Source of the DNA: Legionella cincinnatiensis
GTDB taxonomy: Bacteria; Pseudomonadota; Gammaproteobacteria; Legionellales; Legionellaceae
DNA: 64,000 bases
Direction of reading: 5' to 3'
Assembly (NCBI RefSeq): GCF_900452415.1
Contig: NZ_UGNX01000001.1
Span: forward strand, 1,922,001-1,986,000
A program made the position numbers and the translations under genes. This document shows positions 35,055-43,472 of this stretch, piece after piece. The notes beneath the pieces are model-generated. The model was not told the origin of the DNA. It saw nothing but the letters and a program-made list of their open reading frames with translations, and did no database searches. Positions within the stretch are counted from its first letter, which is position 1. Each line of letters starts with the position of its first letter.

Positions 35055-36692
35055 TTAACATAAGTGTTCATCGACTGCATTATAAGAATGCCGTGGAAGT
35101 GCAATTGTGAATCTAGCGCCTTTTAATATCGGTGATTGTGTAGCTATGATCTTTCCTGCATGGAGATTAACAACTTTCTTAACAATAGCTAATCCTAACC
35201 CAATATGTTTTTCTCCAATTTCAACGTCTTCGGCAATCGTATATTCAGAAAAAATGTCATCCACACCATCCTTTGGCAAACCTGGGCCATCATCATCTAC
35301 GTGAATTAAAATATAACTATCATCCAGAGAAATGGTTAAAGAAATATGATGCACTGCAAATTTCATAGCATTTGTAATCAAATTAGTAACCGCATGTTTG
35401 AAAATATTTTCATCTATGTATGCTCTCAAAGAATTTAACTCATTAGTATGAAATGTGATTTCAAATGTCGATGCAGAATAAGGCTCTAATAACTTTCTTA
35501 ACCATACTATTATATCGGTCTCTGATTGTTTTAATTTTAACTCGCTTGAATGCATTTTTGAGTAAATCAAAAAAGTGCTGACGATGCGATTCATGTCTGC
35601 AATATCTTCTTGAATGCTATTCACTTGTTTATTGAGTAATACATCTTCTGCGTTTTTTCTTTTAATACTATCCGTCGCCATTTGTATGGTTGACAATGGA
35701 GTTCTGATTTCATGTGCGACAAATCGGCACATTTGTTTATGTGATTCAATCAGCTCTTTTAGGCGCTTACCCATGCGAATGATATTTATATAAAGCTCAT
35801 GCAAAACAGAGGTTGGGCCTATTTTTTGATGAAAGTCAAAGTTTCCTTGACTAAAATTTTTAGTGATTTGATATACCTTCTTCATATTTCTCACAAAAAG
35901 CAGTGAGAGAAATGTAATAAGACAAAGGGATAAGAAAAAGAAAGCCACTATAAAATAATACATTACATCACTGATTCTTGCTGTAATTGGTAGATAGCTG
36001 AGTGGGCCAATTTTGAGTATTCCACCACTAAAACCATAATAGAGAATAGCAATTTGTGACGAGTTTTGGTTTGTTTCAAATATTAGCTGTTTTGTTGATA
36101 AAGAATTAATTATAGTCCTTGGCAAGTGTTTACTCTTGGTTTTATAAACATGAAGTGGGAGGCCATATACTTTTTCTAGCTTTGATATTTCTTTATCCCA
36201 CGTATTTTTGGGTTTTAATAATAAATGTTCAACGATTTGTTTTAAAGCAGGACTCATATAATGAAAAATAACTTGGCCGGGATCTGAAAAATAATAAACT
36301 AATGCGTATGGGGTATTCCCAATTTTTTTATACGCAGTATGTTGTACAATGACCAAGTTGAGAAATTGATAGGTTGCACCTGATAAGAAAATTATCTCAC
36401 CCTTGTTTAAGTGGTTATTCTGTGTGGGGGTAAGTTTTAGATTGTCGATTGCTATAAGATGAACAACATTATCGGTCCCGTTCTTTATTATTGTATCCCA
36501 ATTTGATTTCGAGTTATTAATTAATTCGTTTTCTAAACTAATTAAAAGTCCTTGTGACATCGTTTTCCCTGCATTAATAACTATCTCTGCCTCAACCGAC
36601 TTTAAATATTTAAAAAATGCCAAAACAAAAATTAAAAAAAGTACAAAGAACGCAGTCAAAATTTTAATATATACATTAAATTTCATTACCAT
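35055..36692 (-). CDS. Sensor histidine kinase (orphan)
   Basis: 545 residues. Transmembrane helices at about 10-28 and 243-267 flank a periplasmic sensor domain of some 210 residues; a HAMP-like linker follows. The H-box FVAHEIRTPLSTIQ holds the phospho-acceptor H327. The N-box (HAVTNLITNAMKFA), G1 (VDDDGPGLPKDG) and G2 (GLGLAIVKK) of the ATPase domain are intact. No response regulator gene is adjacent on either side, so its partner is encoded elsewhere. The sensed signal is unknown. Confidence 0.93.
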   Translation of the reverse strand: MVMKFNVYIKILTAFFVLFLIFVLAFFKYLKSVEAEIVINAGKTMSQGLLISLENELINNSKSNWDTIIKNGTDNVVHLIAIDNLKLTPTQNNHLNKGEIIFLSGATYQFLNLVIVQHTAYKKIGNTPYALVYYFSDPGQVIFHYMSPALKQIVEHLLLKPKNTWDKEISKLEKVYGLPLHVYKTKSKHLPRTIINSLSTKQLIFETNQNSSQIAILYYGFSGGILKIGPLSYLPITARISDVMYYFIVAFFFLSLCLITFLSLLFVRNMKKVYQITKNFSQGNFDFHQKIGPTSVLHELYINIIRMGKRLKELIESHKQMCRFVAHEIRTPLSTIQMATDSIKRKNAEDVLLNKQVNSIQEDIADMNRIVSTFLIYSKMHSSELKLKQSETDIIVWLRKLLEPYSASTFEITFHTNELNSLRAYIDENIFKHAVTNLITNAMKFAVHHISLTISLDDSYILIHVDDDGPGLPKDGVDDIFSEYTIAEDVEIGEKHIGLGLAIVKKVVNLHAGKIIATQSPILKGARFTIALPRHSYNAVDEHLC

Positions 36693-36822
36693 GCACTCTA
36701 AATATTCCCAAGCAAAGCTTTTATTTTAGATGCTCTTTATTAAGGAAATCATAAAGAGTTGCGATTAGTGGATCTACCCTCAATATAAAATGAGTGTAGC
36801 ATTACTACTATTATATTGATAC

Positions 36823-37854
36823 TCAAGCAAAATCTGGATCAATCTTTTGGACAGCAGATTTAGCTAATAAATATCGGATGTTTAAAATGCATTGTTTACG
36901 TTCTTGCACGGTAGGTACTGTAGCCCTTTTTGCTTGTTTAGAAAGATAGTCATATTGTTTAAAGACCTGGAAAGAACTATCGGATGTTCCAGAAAGCTCA
37001 CCTATAATCTCTTGCATTTCTTCATCACTCAGATGAAGCATATCCACTGGTTTTCTTCCTTTATAATCCAGTGCATCACAATCAGCGCCACGCTTTAGTA
37101 ATGCCTTAATCAATTCGAAACAATCGCCTCTTAAGCAAGCTATATGCAATGGAGTCATGCCGTTTCTTAAATGAATGCAATTGACTTCAAGCACTTTTTT
37201 GGCAAGTAACGCTTCAATAATTGGCTTTTGAGCTAAGGAGTGCTTTTTAGAGTCCACGTGATTCCATCCTTTACACAAGGCAAGCAAAATGGGGGTATAA
37301 CCAAACTCCATACTGTAATCGTTAATATAATCACCCTCTTCTATATAGTGGAGTGCGGCATTAGTTCGTGAGTTTGCTATATGATATAAAAGCTCGGTTT
37401 GCGAACTCATAAGACCTTCATCCACGTTGCCGAGTTTAAAACAACGCCTGGGTATCATTAAGGAAGAAGTACGCATCAATGGTGGATGTATGAGTACACG
37501 TTCATTATAAATCTCACATTCTGGTTGAGTGCTATCCCCAATCCCGTGGAGTCTTATTTTCTTGAAATTTGCATCATAAGTTGTATGGACAATATTTACC
37601 TTTTTATTTTGGAGTAAGTTACTAAAATATAAATAATGCTGATAGTCTCTTTTAAGCGCTTGATGGAACTTCTTCAAAGTAGATTTTGGTATTGAATATT
37701 CCTTAATCTGTTGCATATAAGGAATTACTTTTTTTATGCGGACAGTAAACTCCTTTTCGCTAAGTGTTTTAGAAAATACTTCTAACAATTCAACAGAATG
37801 GTGGTCTATTCTCTCGCGGTATCTAGTCTGAAGTAACTCGCTCTTAATTTCCAT
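36823..37854 (-). CDS. Ankyrin-repeat protein (effector candidate)
   Basis: About 343 residues from the ATG at 37854, chosen because AGGG lies 8 nt upstream; the frame stays open to an ATG at 37968 with no ribosome site. The N-terminal 180 residues are helical and unrecognised. Ankyrin repeats follow: FGYTPILLALCKG, NGMTPLHIACLRGDCFELIK with KRGADCDALDYKGRKPVDML, the last being the clearest. No signal peptide or membrane segment. Ankyrin repeats mediate protein binding and are common in Dot/Icm substrates, so translocation is plausible but not shown. Confidence 0.78.
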   Translation of the reverse strand: MEIKSELLQTRYRERIDHHSVELLEVFSKTLSEKEFTVRIKKVIPYMQQIKEYSIPKSTLKKFHQALKRDYQHYLYFSNLLQNKKVNIVHTTYDANFKKIRLHGIGDSTQPECEIYNERVLIHPPLMRTSSLMIPRRCFKLGNVDEGLMSSQTELLYHIANSRTNAALHYIEEGDYINDYSMEFGYTPILLALCKGWNHVDSKKHSLAQKPIIEALLAKKVLEVNCIHLRNGMTPLHIACLRGDCFELIKALLKRGADCDALDYKGRKPVDMLHLSDEEMQEIIGELSGTSDSSFQVFKQYDYLSKQAKRATVPTVQERKQCILNIRYLLAKSAVQKIDPDFA

Positions 37855-38048
37855 TTGATTCACCCTAGTAAAAACGTTTACCCTCATATTTTCATTATAA
37901 AAATCCATAATTAAAATAAAGTTATTTTGGAATGAATAATTGGAATAGAGCATTCTTGGGAAAATCATGAGTAAACTAGTTTGAAGTGCGATAATTACTC
38001 ACTCATTGATAAATTTGGACCCTGCTAATAACTAGTCAAGTTAATCCG

Positions 38049-38270
38049 CTTAACTTAACGTGAGTTTCGGATAAAGAATCTATTTAGATCCAGTCTCCAT
38101 TTTGCCCGTTTGGGCAGAGGAGGCATGTATGCCGTCTCGAAGCCTTAACACAGATCTTGAAAATTCGTGCGAAGGCTTCGAGACAGCGCTACGCGCGTCC
38201 TCAGCCCGAACGGATCGTGATAGAGAATCGTTATAATTATATCCTTATCCATAACTCACGTTAACTTAAG
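38049..38270. repeat. 222-bp palindromic MITE-like/REP-like element
   Basis: The outer ends are inverted copies: CTTAACTTAACGTGAGTT on the left and, read in reverse complement, CTTAAGTTAACGTGAGTT on the right, continuing with GGATAA. An inner inverted pair GTCTCGAAGCCTT / AAGGCTTCGAGAC flanks a central loop, and the intervening arms (CCGTTTGGGCAGAGGA and its partner CCGTTCGGGCTGAGGA) also pair. The whole unit could fold into one long cruciform. It is far richer in G+C than its surroundings. The right end overlaps the 3' end of the next gene. No transposase inside. Confidence 0.75.
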
Positions 38271-38693
38271 ATTCTCAATTCCATGTTTTTCAAATTCATT
38301 AGCGTATTGCTCTTTGATTTCTTCGACTTTTCTCATACGTTCAATAGGATCCATTTTCATGTATTGTTCCACTCCTATTGTATGAATTGCATCTCGTTCA
38401 CTTAATTTATAAATTAACTCATCCCAGAACAATTTCTTTTCATAAGGTTCAATAAATTTCTCATTAAGTAACTCTTCATACTGAGTTTTTTCAAAGTGCT
38501 CATTGAATTCTGGAGAAAACTCTATCTGGTCCTCTGCTTCCATTTCTTTAAAATAAGATAAAAGTTTCTGTTTTAAGGCTTCATACTCATTTTGCTTCGT
38601 TTCCTTTACGGTATAGGAATGCATTACCCAGTCTGCTATGTATAACATATCCAGTAATGTGCGATATTCTTTCTTAGTAATATTAATTTTCAT
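38256..38693 (-). CDS. Hypothetical acidic helical protein (145 aa)
   Basis: Not recognised by name. It starts MKINITKKEYRTLLDMLYIA and is helical and rich in Glu and Lys throughout, with no signal or membrane segment. The last codons (KLT and the TGA stop) lie inside the right terminal repeat of the palindromic element, so the natural C-terminus may have been replaced or trimmed by that insertion. Confidence 0.72.
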   Translation of the reverse strand: MKINITKKEYRTLLDMLYIADWVMHSYTVKETKQNEYEALKQKLLSYFKEMEAEDQIEFSPEFNEHFEKTQYEELLNEKFIEPYEKKLFWDELIYKLSERDAIHTIGVEQYMKMDPIERMRKVEEIKEQYANEFEKHGIENLKLT

Positions 38694-39038
38694 AACTTAT
38701 TTCTTCTGATCATTTATTGGCTTCTGATGCAAGCAGCCTGTTTTAAAAGTTTAGAAAACTGCTTTGCGGTATTTGATAATTTAATCATTTTAAGGGGTTG
38801 ATGTTAATATCCTTAGTAATACGATCTGTGTTTTATTTGCCTTTGAGCCTTCAACGCATCCTAACATAAAAATCAGCACAATTTATGCAAACTTGATTTT
38901 ATCTCTATTTTGCCCTCTTTTAGCAAGTAATTTGAAGCAATTGGGTCGGTTACAATTTTTTAGAGTATTTAATGATTATTTAATGGTCATTGGGTATAAT
39001 TTGTCCTCAATTAATCTGAGAAAATAAAGGTACTATAG
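38694..39038. other. Divergent intergenic region
   Basis: 345 bp, A/T-rich. A TATAAT hexamer at 38995-39000 is the best -10 for the rightward gene, with no good -35. Otherwise nothing is recognised. Confidence 0.45.
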
Positions 39039-40175
39039 ATGAAGTCTAAATATGAAAAAATATTTAAAAATAAAAAAATAATAAATAAAACAATAAACGA
39101 CAATGCTTGCTCGGAAAAAAATAATAAATTGATAAAACAATCAATGTCGCATAAAAAATCAAAAACAGAAAATAGAATAAAAGAGAATACAAAACTAATT
39201 GATACTGTAGAAATCCCTGATAATGATATGCTTAATCCTAATCAATTTTTCAATAGGAGTTATATTAAAGGCGAAAAACAAAAATCTCAAAATGCAACTG
39301 GAATTCGTCAATACCATACTACTCGTAAATCGAATAAACCAGACTCAGCGGTTATTGATTATCTTCATACCAAATCAAAAGATTTAGATAAGCAAGTAGC
39401 TAAAAAACAAAAAGAAGGTGGATATAAGTCTGATGATTGGGGTATGGCTACCTTTGGACAAATTTTTAAGAAAAATGGAGTCAAGATTGTTGTGCAATCT
39501 TTAGTAAATGGTGCTAATAGCTTAATCACCACCCTAAATAAGCCCCTAAATGAGCTCAGTGTTAAAGATTTACAAAATCTCGGCATTTTATATGTGAATG
39601 GTCATTTCCCAATCGGTGCTAGTTTATATTTTGCATCACCTAATGCACTTAAGACCGGTCTGATTCATCCAGAATATTTATATAATAAAGAATGGAAACA
39701 CTTCGGCCATTTTACCCAAGTATCCCCTACTCGTTGCCAACATACAGGGAACATTCAGCGAAATCTAAGAGAAACTACAGGACTTTTTAGAATCCCAGAT
39801 TGGTTAGATGAAATTCCATTAGCAGTTTCTGAGGTTAAGGCAAACTCTAAGCATAAAATGACCCTTACCAATGGTACTGACAAAGAATATGATATTGGTT
39901 GTGGTGGAGTTCTACAAATATATGTAAGTCCGGAAGTTATGGGTATTTTGCACCAAAATGTTACTAAAGTTATTTATCAAACAAAAGATCAGCATGGGAT
40001 CAAAACAGCAGTTCGTGATAACGAAGGTGTAATTGTTGAGTTTAATTTTAAGGGACATAATGGCAAGGCTGGTGAAAAAGGATTTATTATTGATTTAAGT
40101 GGAGGAATCCAGGAAGTCCACTCGACTATAGAAGTGGCTCCTAATGGCGAGGCTTACCCTGTTTTTAGAGGATAA
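39039..40175 (+). CDS. Hypothetical protein (378 aa), effector candidate
   Basis: Not recognised. The first 60 residues are extremely Lys/Asn-rich and probably disordered. Residues about 110-180 are helical, including WGMATFGQIFKKNGVKIVV. The C-terminal half is beta-rich, with GHFPIGASLYFASP, TRCQHTGNIQR, and a hydrophobic strand series ending PVFRG. No signal peptide or membrane helix. AAAGG lies before the ATG. The lack of relatives I can name and the disordered basic N-terminus fit a lineage-specific secreted protein, but no translocation signal can be proven. Confidence 0.7.
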   Translation: MKSKYEKIFKNKKIINKTINDNACSEKNNKLIKQSMSHKKSKTENRIKENTKLIDTVEIPDNDMLNPNQFFNRSYIKGEKQKSQNATGIRQYHTTRKSNKPDSAVIDYLHTKSKDLDKQVAKKQKEGGYKSDDWGMATFGQIFKKNGVKIVVQSLVNGANSLITTLNKPLNELSVKDLQNLGILYVNGHFPIGASLYFASPNALKTGLIHPEYLYNKEWKHFGHFTQVSPTRCQHTGNIQRNLRETTGLFRIPDWLDEIPLAVSEVKANSKHKMTLTNGTDKEYDIGCGGVLQIYVSPEVMGILHQNVTKVIYQTKDQHGIKTAVRDNEGVIVEFNFKGHNGKAGEKGFIIDLSGGIQEVHSTIEVAPNGEAYPVFRG

Positions 40176-40192
40176 TTACTAATAATGTGACA

Positions 40193-40215
40193 TTATTGCT
40201 GGCAGATGCCAATTA
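40193..40215. terminator. Candidate bidirectional terminator
   Basis: A TGGC-AGAT-GCCA hairpin extended by flanking A/T pairs, followed by ATTATTT, lies between the convergent 378-aa gene and flippase gene. A second small AATAATG/CATTATT hairpin precedes it. Confidence 0.4.
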
Positions 40216-40216
40216 T

Positions 40217-41527
40217 TTACAAAATAAGCACACGCAATCCAAATTTTTTACGAACTATAGAAATTAAGATCACTGGTTTTAAAGTTAAAAGAAGCGCCGT
40301 GGCAGAAGCCGTTCCTATAATATTAAAATAATATGTTGCAGGAATGGCCACAAAAACCATAAATATCAACTCAAAAATTGTCCAACGCAAAACTAGGTGC
40401 TCATATCCACCAAAAATCAAAATAACCGGAGCAATACGACCAAAGCAAGACATCATTACCCCGAATGTTAAAATGATTAATGCGGGAGAGGCATTGACAT
40501 AATCTGGTCCAAAATGACCAAGGATATTTTTTGAAAACAGTACAATCGTTGAGCCAGCAAGTATCGTAGTGGAAATAATAATCATCATAGTGCTGTTAAT
40601 TTTACATTGCAACTCTTTTTTTCCCATCTCTGATTCGAGGAGAAAAGATAGCTTGGATTTTAAAGCTTGTAGGACAGTTGTAGGAATAAGCCACAAAAAA
40701 CCAATTATTGTAAGAATGGCCGCATAATCGCCAACCATTGTTTCATTACTGCCAAATACCTCCACTATAAGTAAATCCAGAGCTGAAACTATAACAAAGA
40801 GGATGTTATTTGTAATTAATCGTACTGATGTTTTTAGCCAATCCATTTTAGTAAGCGGTGTTTTCCTTGCTTTATGAAACCCATACTTAAATAACTCCAA
40901 GAGTTCCTGATTTAAAGAAAAAAGAGACAAGGTTAAAAGTAAAATAAACGTGATTAGTAATACTGAGACTATGTAAAAATTCGTTAATACTGGCTCAACA
41001 AATAGAACCACAGAAATAAATAAAAGAACTTGCAATAAGTATTTTAAAAATTGGGTTAATAATGTAGATAAATAAATGCGATCAACTACTATAAGATAAC
41101 TACTTAACAATGATAGCAGTGCAGAAAATGGGATGAGCCATAAGACATAAATCGCCAAATGATAATCGTTAATATGTTTCACGCTGAAATGATGAAGTAA
41201 AATCATCAGCAATGTTGATGCTAGCGCAATAAATAGTGAAATAAAAAAGGTCACACTAATGAGCTTAAGATTCCAGGCAACATATTCAATAGCATCTGCT
41301 TTTTGATTTAAATTTATATACTTACCTAAGAAGCGTTTTGAACTTATATCTGTTCCCAAAAGAGACAAGGCCGTCATTATCGTCAAAAGTTTAATAGCAA
41401 TGCTGAAATCGCCATAAATAGATTTTGCAAGATGACGCGCCATAAAAACGTTAAGTGAGTATTTAGAAGCATAGGTCACCAAGCTAATCAATAATAAAAC
41501 AAGAACAACCCTGGTTTCTTTATTCAT
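40217..41527 (-). CDS. Oligosaccharide flippase family membrane protein (Wzx/MATE-like)
   Basis: About 436 residues from the ATG at 41527, which has AAGGAAAG 5 nt upstream; the frame opens further up at 41560. The protein has some 12 hydrophobic helices in the pattern of polysaccharide biosynthesis flippases, including an N-terminal ARHLAKSIYGDFSIA and a central LTKMDWLKTSVRL loop. It would move lipid-linked sugar units across the inner membrane. No glycosyltransferase cluster surrounds it, so the cargo is unclear. Confidence 0.85.
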   Translation of the reverse strand: MNKETRVVLVLLLISLVTYASKYSLNVFMARHLAKSIYGDFSIAIKLLTIMTALSLLGTDISSKRFLGKYINLNQKADAIEYVAWNLKLISVTFFISLFIALASTLLMILLHHFSVKHINDYHLAIYVLWLIPFSALLSLLSSYLIVVDRIYLSTLLTQFLKYLLQVLLFISVVLFVEPVLTNFYIVSVLLITFILLLTLSLFSLNQELLELFKYGFHKARKTPLTKMDWLKTSVRLITNNILFVIVSALDLLIVEVFGSNETMVGDYAAILTIIGFLWLIPTTVLQALKSKLSFLLESEMGKKELQCKINSTMMIIISTTILAGSTIVLFSKNILGHFGPDYVNASPALIILTFGVMMSCFGRIAPVILIFGGYEHLVLRWTIFELIFMVFVAIPATYYFNIIGTASATALLLTLKPVILISIVRKKFGLRVLIL

Positions 41528-41627
41528 AATTCTTTCCTTAACATGGGGTTTTGCAGGCAATTTACCATTTTATGCTATCTTACACTGAATATAGAGATTT
41601 TTTATTTAGACCAAAATATTGATATAT

Positions 41628-41950
41628 TTATCCATCTTGATAATCATGCTTTTCCACGGGTCGCTCAATAGCGATAACCGTTCTCAAAATCGATTGCATT
41701 TCTTCTAAAACTTCAATCGCTTGATGTGAATCTTGAAAAGATTGATTTAGATCAATGACATAAGCCAAATTTTTGGGCAAAATTCCTCTTCTTATCGAAC
41801 GATGAATGCTTGAGTAGAACCAATCTGATGCTTCTTCACATAGCTATGTTTTACAGGGTTATGATGAATATAGTTGAAATGATGCTCGAAATTTTTTTCA
41901 TCACGGATAAGATGTTTCCAAAATCTGCGCTGCCATATGCCCACAATCTT
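41628..41950 (-). pseudogene. Remnant of REP-associated tyrosine transposase (RAYT, Y1_Tnp)
   Basis: On the minus strand, one frame reads IWQRRFWKHLIRDEKNF then HFNYIHHNPVKH. A second frame then takes over with WFYSSIHRSIRRGILPKN. This order is the C-terminal signature of RAYT/IS200-like Y1 transposases (WQRRFWDHxIRD, YIHxNPVKH, WxYSSxHRxxRRG). The gene is broken by at least one frameshift and lacks the catalytic N-terminal half. After the signature the frame continues with a helical tail (SHQAIEVLEEMQSI) to a TAA at 41628. Nothing else coding is apparent from 41528 to 42179. Confidence 0.75.
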
Positions 41951-42179
41951 AATAAAGTATTAGAAATCTTGGAAGGGTATTATATTCGGGGATATGGAGA
42001 TAGTCAGAAACCAGATGCCACCGTGGATATAAAAGGCGAATGCAATAATAGATCAATTTCAACTAATTCAAATAAAAAATTCATAATAGCACAAGTGCTT
42101 ACGCGAACGGCAGAATCTCTCCCAAAATGTGGTCAATACTGCCGTTATCGCCACGAACTGACTACTTACTAAAACTCTC

Positions 42180-42215
42180 ATTAAATAGGCAGTAGGTTAT
42201 AACTGCCTATTTAAT
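42180..42215. terminator. Strong inverted-repeat terminator
   Basis: A 14-bp perfect stem, ATTAAATAGGCAGT at 42180-42193 with ACTGCCTATTTAAT at 42202-42215, loop of 8. It lies just beyond the stop of the 147-aa gene and has T-rich sequence on its minus-strand exit. Confidence 0.7.
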
Positions 42216-42229
42216 ACACCTATGAATTT

Positions 42230-42673
42230 TTAATAAAATTTCGATATTAGATTGGGTGGAGGAGTATCTTCAAGTAATTTGATAGGCTCTAAGAGATGAT
42301 AATCTACTTTATGTTCTAAAATTTCTTTGGCTTCAGGTGAATCATTGACTTCTGATATATCTATTGATGGACAAGTTAATTTTTTTTGTACCTTAAATAA
42401 ACCCAAACCACAACCTCGCTCCCGCATTTCTTCTCGGATATCTTCCATTTTTTGCGAGTAGATAATATTAGGTGTATAAACACTGACAGCATCATCTTCA
42501 TTTTTTGGGAGCCGATACTTGGTAAAACCAACTACTTTTTGACCTTGTTTGAGTAAGGTTGAATGCCTATTATTACTTTTCACTTCATCCAAGGATGATT
42601 CTATTGATTTGGATAATGTGCTTTTTTCTATTTTAATCATTATTGCATTGTTTTTTTTGAAAAAATTCATCAT
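42230..42673 (-). CDS. Hypothetical protein (147 aa)
   Basis: Not recognised. AGGAAG precedes the first ATG at a normal distance and a strong terminator follows. The product is soluble and polar with MEDIREEMRERGCGLGLF in the middle and a Pro-rich C-terminal end (EDTPPPNLISKFY). No membrane segment or signal. Confidence 0.68.
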   Translation of the reverse strand: MMNFFKKNNAIMIKIEKSTLSKSIESSLDEVKSNNRHSTLLKQGQKVVGFTKYRLPKNEDDAVSVYTPNIIYSQKMEDIREEMRERGCGLGLFKVQKKLTCPSIDISEVNDSPEAKEILEHKVDYHLLEPIKLLEDTPPPNLISKFY

Positions 42674-42761
42674 TTAATAAACTTCCTGTTCAATTTTTAT
42701 TATTTATAATAACAATAATTTTTAAATAATTGCAAACATTTTGATACTGGAACGAGTATTG

Positions 42762-42968
42762 TTAACTTTGACCGTCCTTTTTTAAGTTAGTTATCATCGA
42801 AATTCGAACGACTGCGATCTCTTCATGAATAAATCCCGAATCTAAATTTATAATTTGAGATGAATTTTGAGTAAATGCGAAAAAAGCCATTTTAAAAAGA
42901 CTTCTTTGCAATTGATACTCATTTTCAGGATGGATAACTTCCGTTTTTAATTGAAGTTCTGATCTCAT
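42762..42968 (-). CDS. Small hypothetical protein (68 aa)
   Basis: Not recognised. GGGGAG lies 4 nt before the ATG, a strong ribosome site. The peptide is amphipathic with [14 protein letters not shown] in the middle and a Lys/Asp-rich end. It sits about 90 nt upstream of the 147-aa gene on the same strand and may share its transcript. Confidence 0.5.
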   Translation of the reverse strand: MRSELQLKTEVIHPENEYQLQRSLFKMAFFAFTQNSSQIINLDSGFIHEEIAVVRISMITNLKKDGQS

Positions 42969-43058
42969 TCTGCTCCCCTACTACATCTCGCGCATAAAGA
43001 GTGACATGTAAACAGCGGGAGCTAATTGTCAACAGGCTCTAAATATTAGGTAACGTTG

Positions 43059-43277
43059 CTAAAACTTTTTATATTTTGTAAGCAAGCGTTTGAATATAGC
43101 GGATAACTCATGCCAAAATGCGAGCATTATTATCAAAAAAGTAATCAAAAAGACAGCAACTACCATTTGAATGATATTAAAATTAAGGGCATCTTGTGCA
43201 ACAAACCAACTTGTAATTGCCCCTGAAATCACCAAGAGTATTCTAACGATCCATCCCAATTTTTCATCCAGTCTCAA
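43059..43277 (-). CDS. Small membrane protein (72 aa)
   Basis: Two hydrophobic helices (residues about 10-28 and 35-54) followed by a basic tail (KRLLTKYKKF), so probably inner membrane with the C-terminus in the cytoplasm. The only in-frame start is TTG at 43277. An ATG just upstream is out of frame by one base across a T7 run; an eighth T would join them. Function unknown. Confidence 0.5.
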   Translation of the reverse strand: MRLDEKLGWIVRILLVISGAITSWFVAQDALNFNIIQMVVAVFLITFLIIMLAFWHELSAIFKRLLTKYKKF

Positions 43278-43472
43278 AAAAACATAATAATTTAGAATTG
43301 ATTATTATTTTAGAAATCACAAACTCATAGCGCTATTATTAAGCTAGTATATATCTTACTTATTAAACCATGCAAATATCAGCTTACGTTAACTTGTGCT
43401 AACCTTTCTAAAGTAGGTGTAGCAAATTGTTAAACTGTTTTTATTCAAAAAATAGATATATAGGGACAATAG

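Noticed and set aside
41810-42172. 120-codon plus-strand ORF
   Set aside because: It is the antisense of the RAYT remnant in its first half, has no ribosome site, and its translation has no protein-like character.
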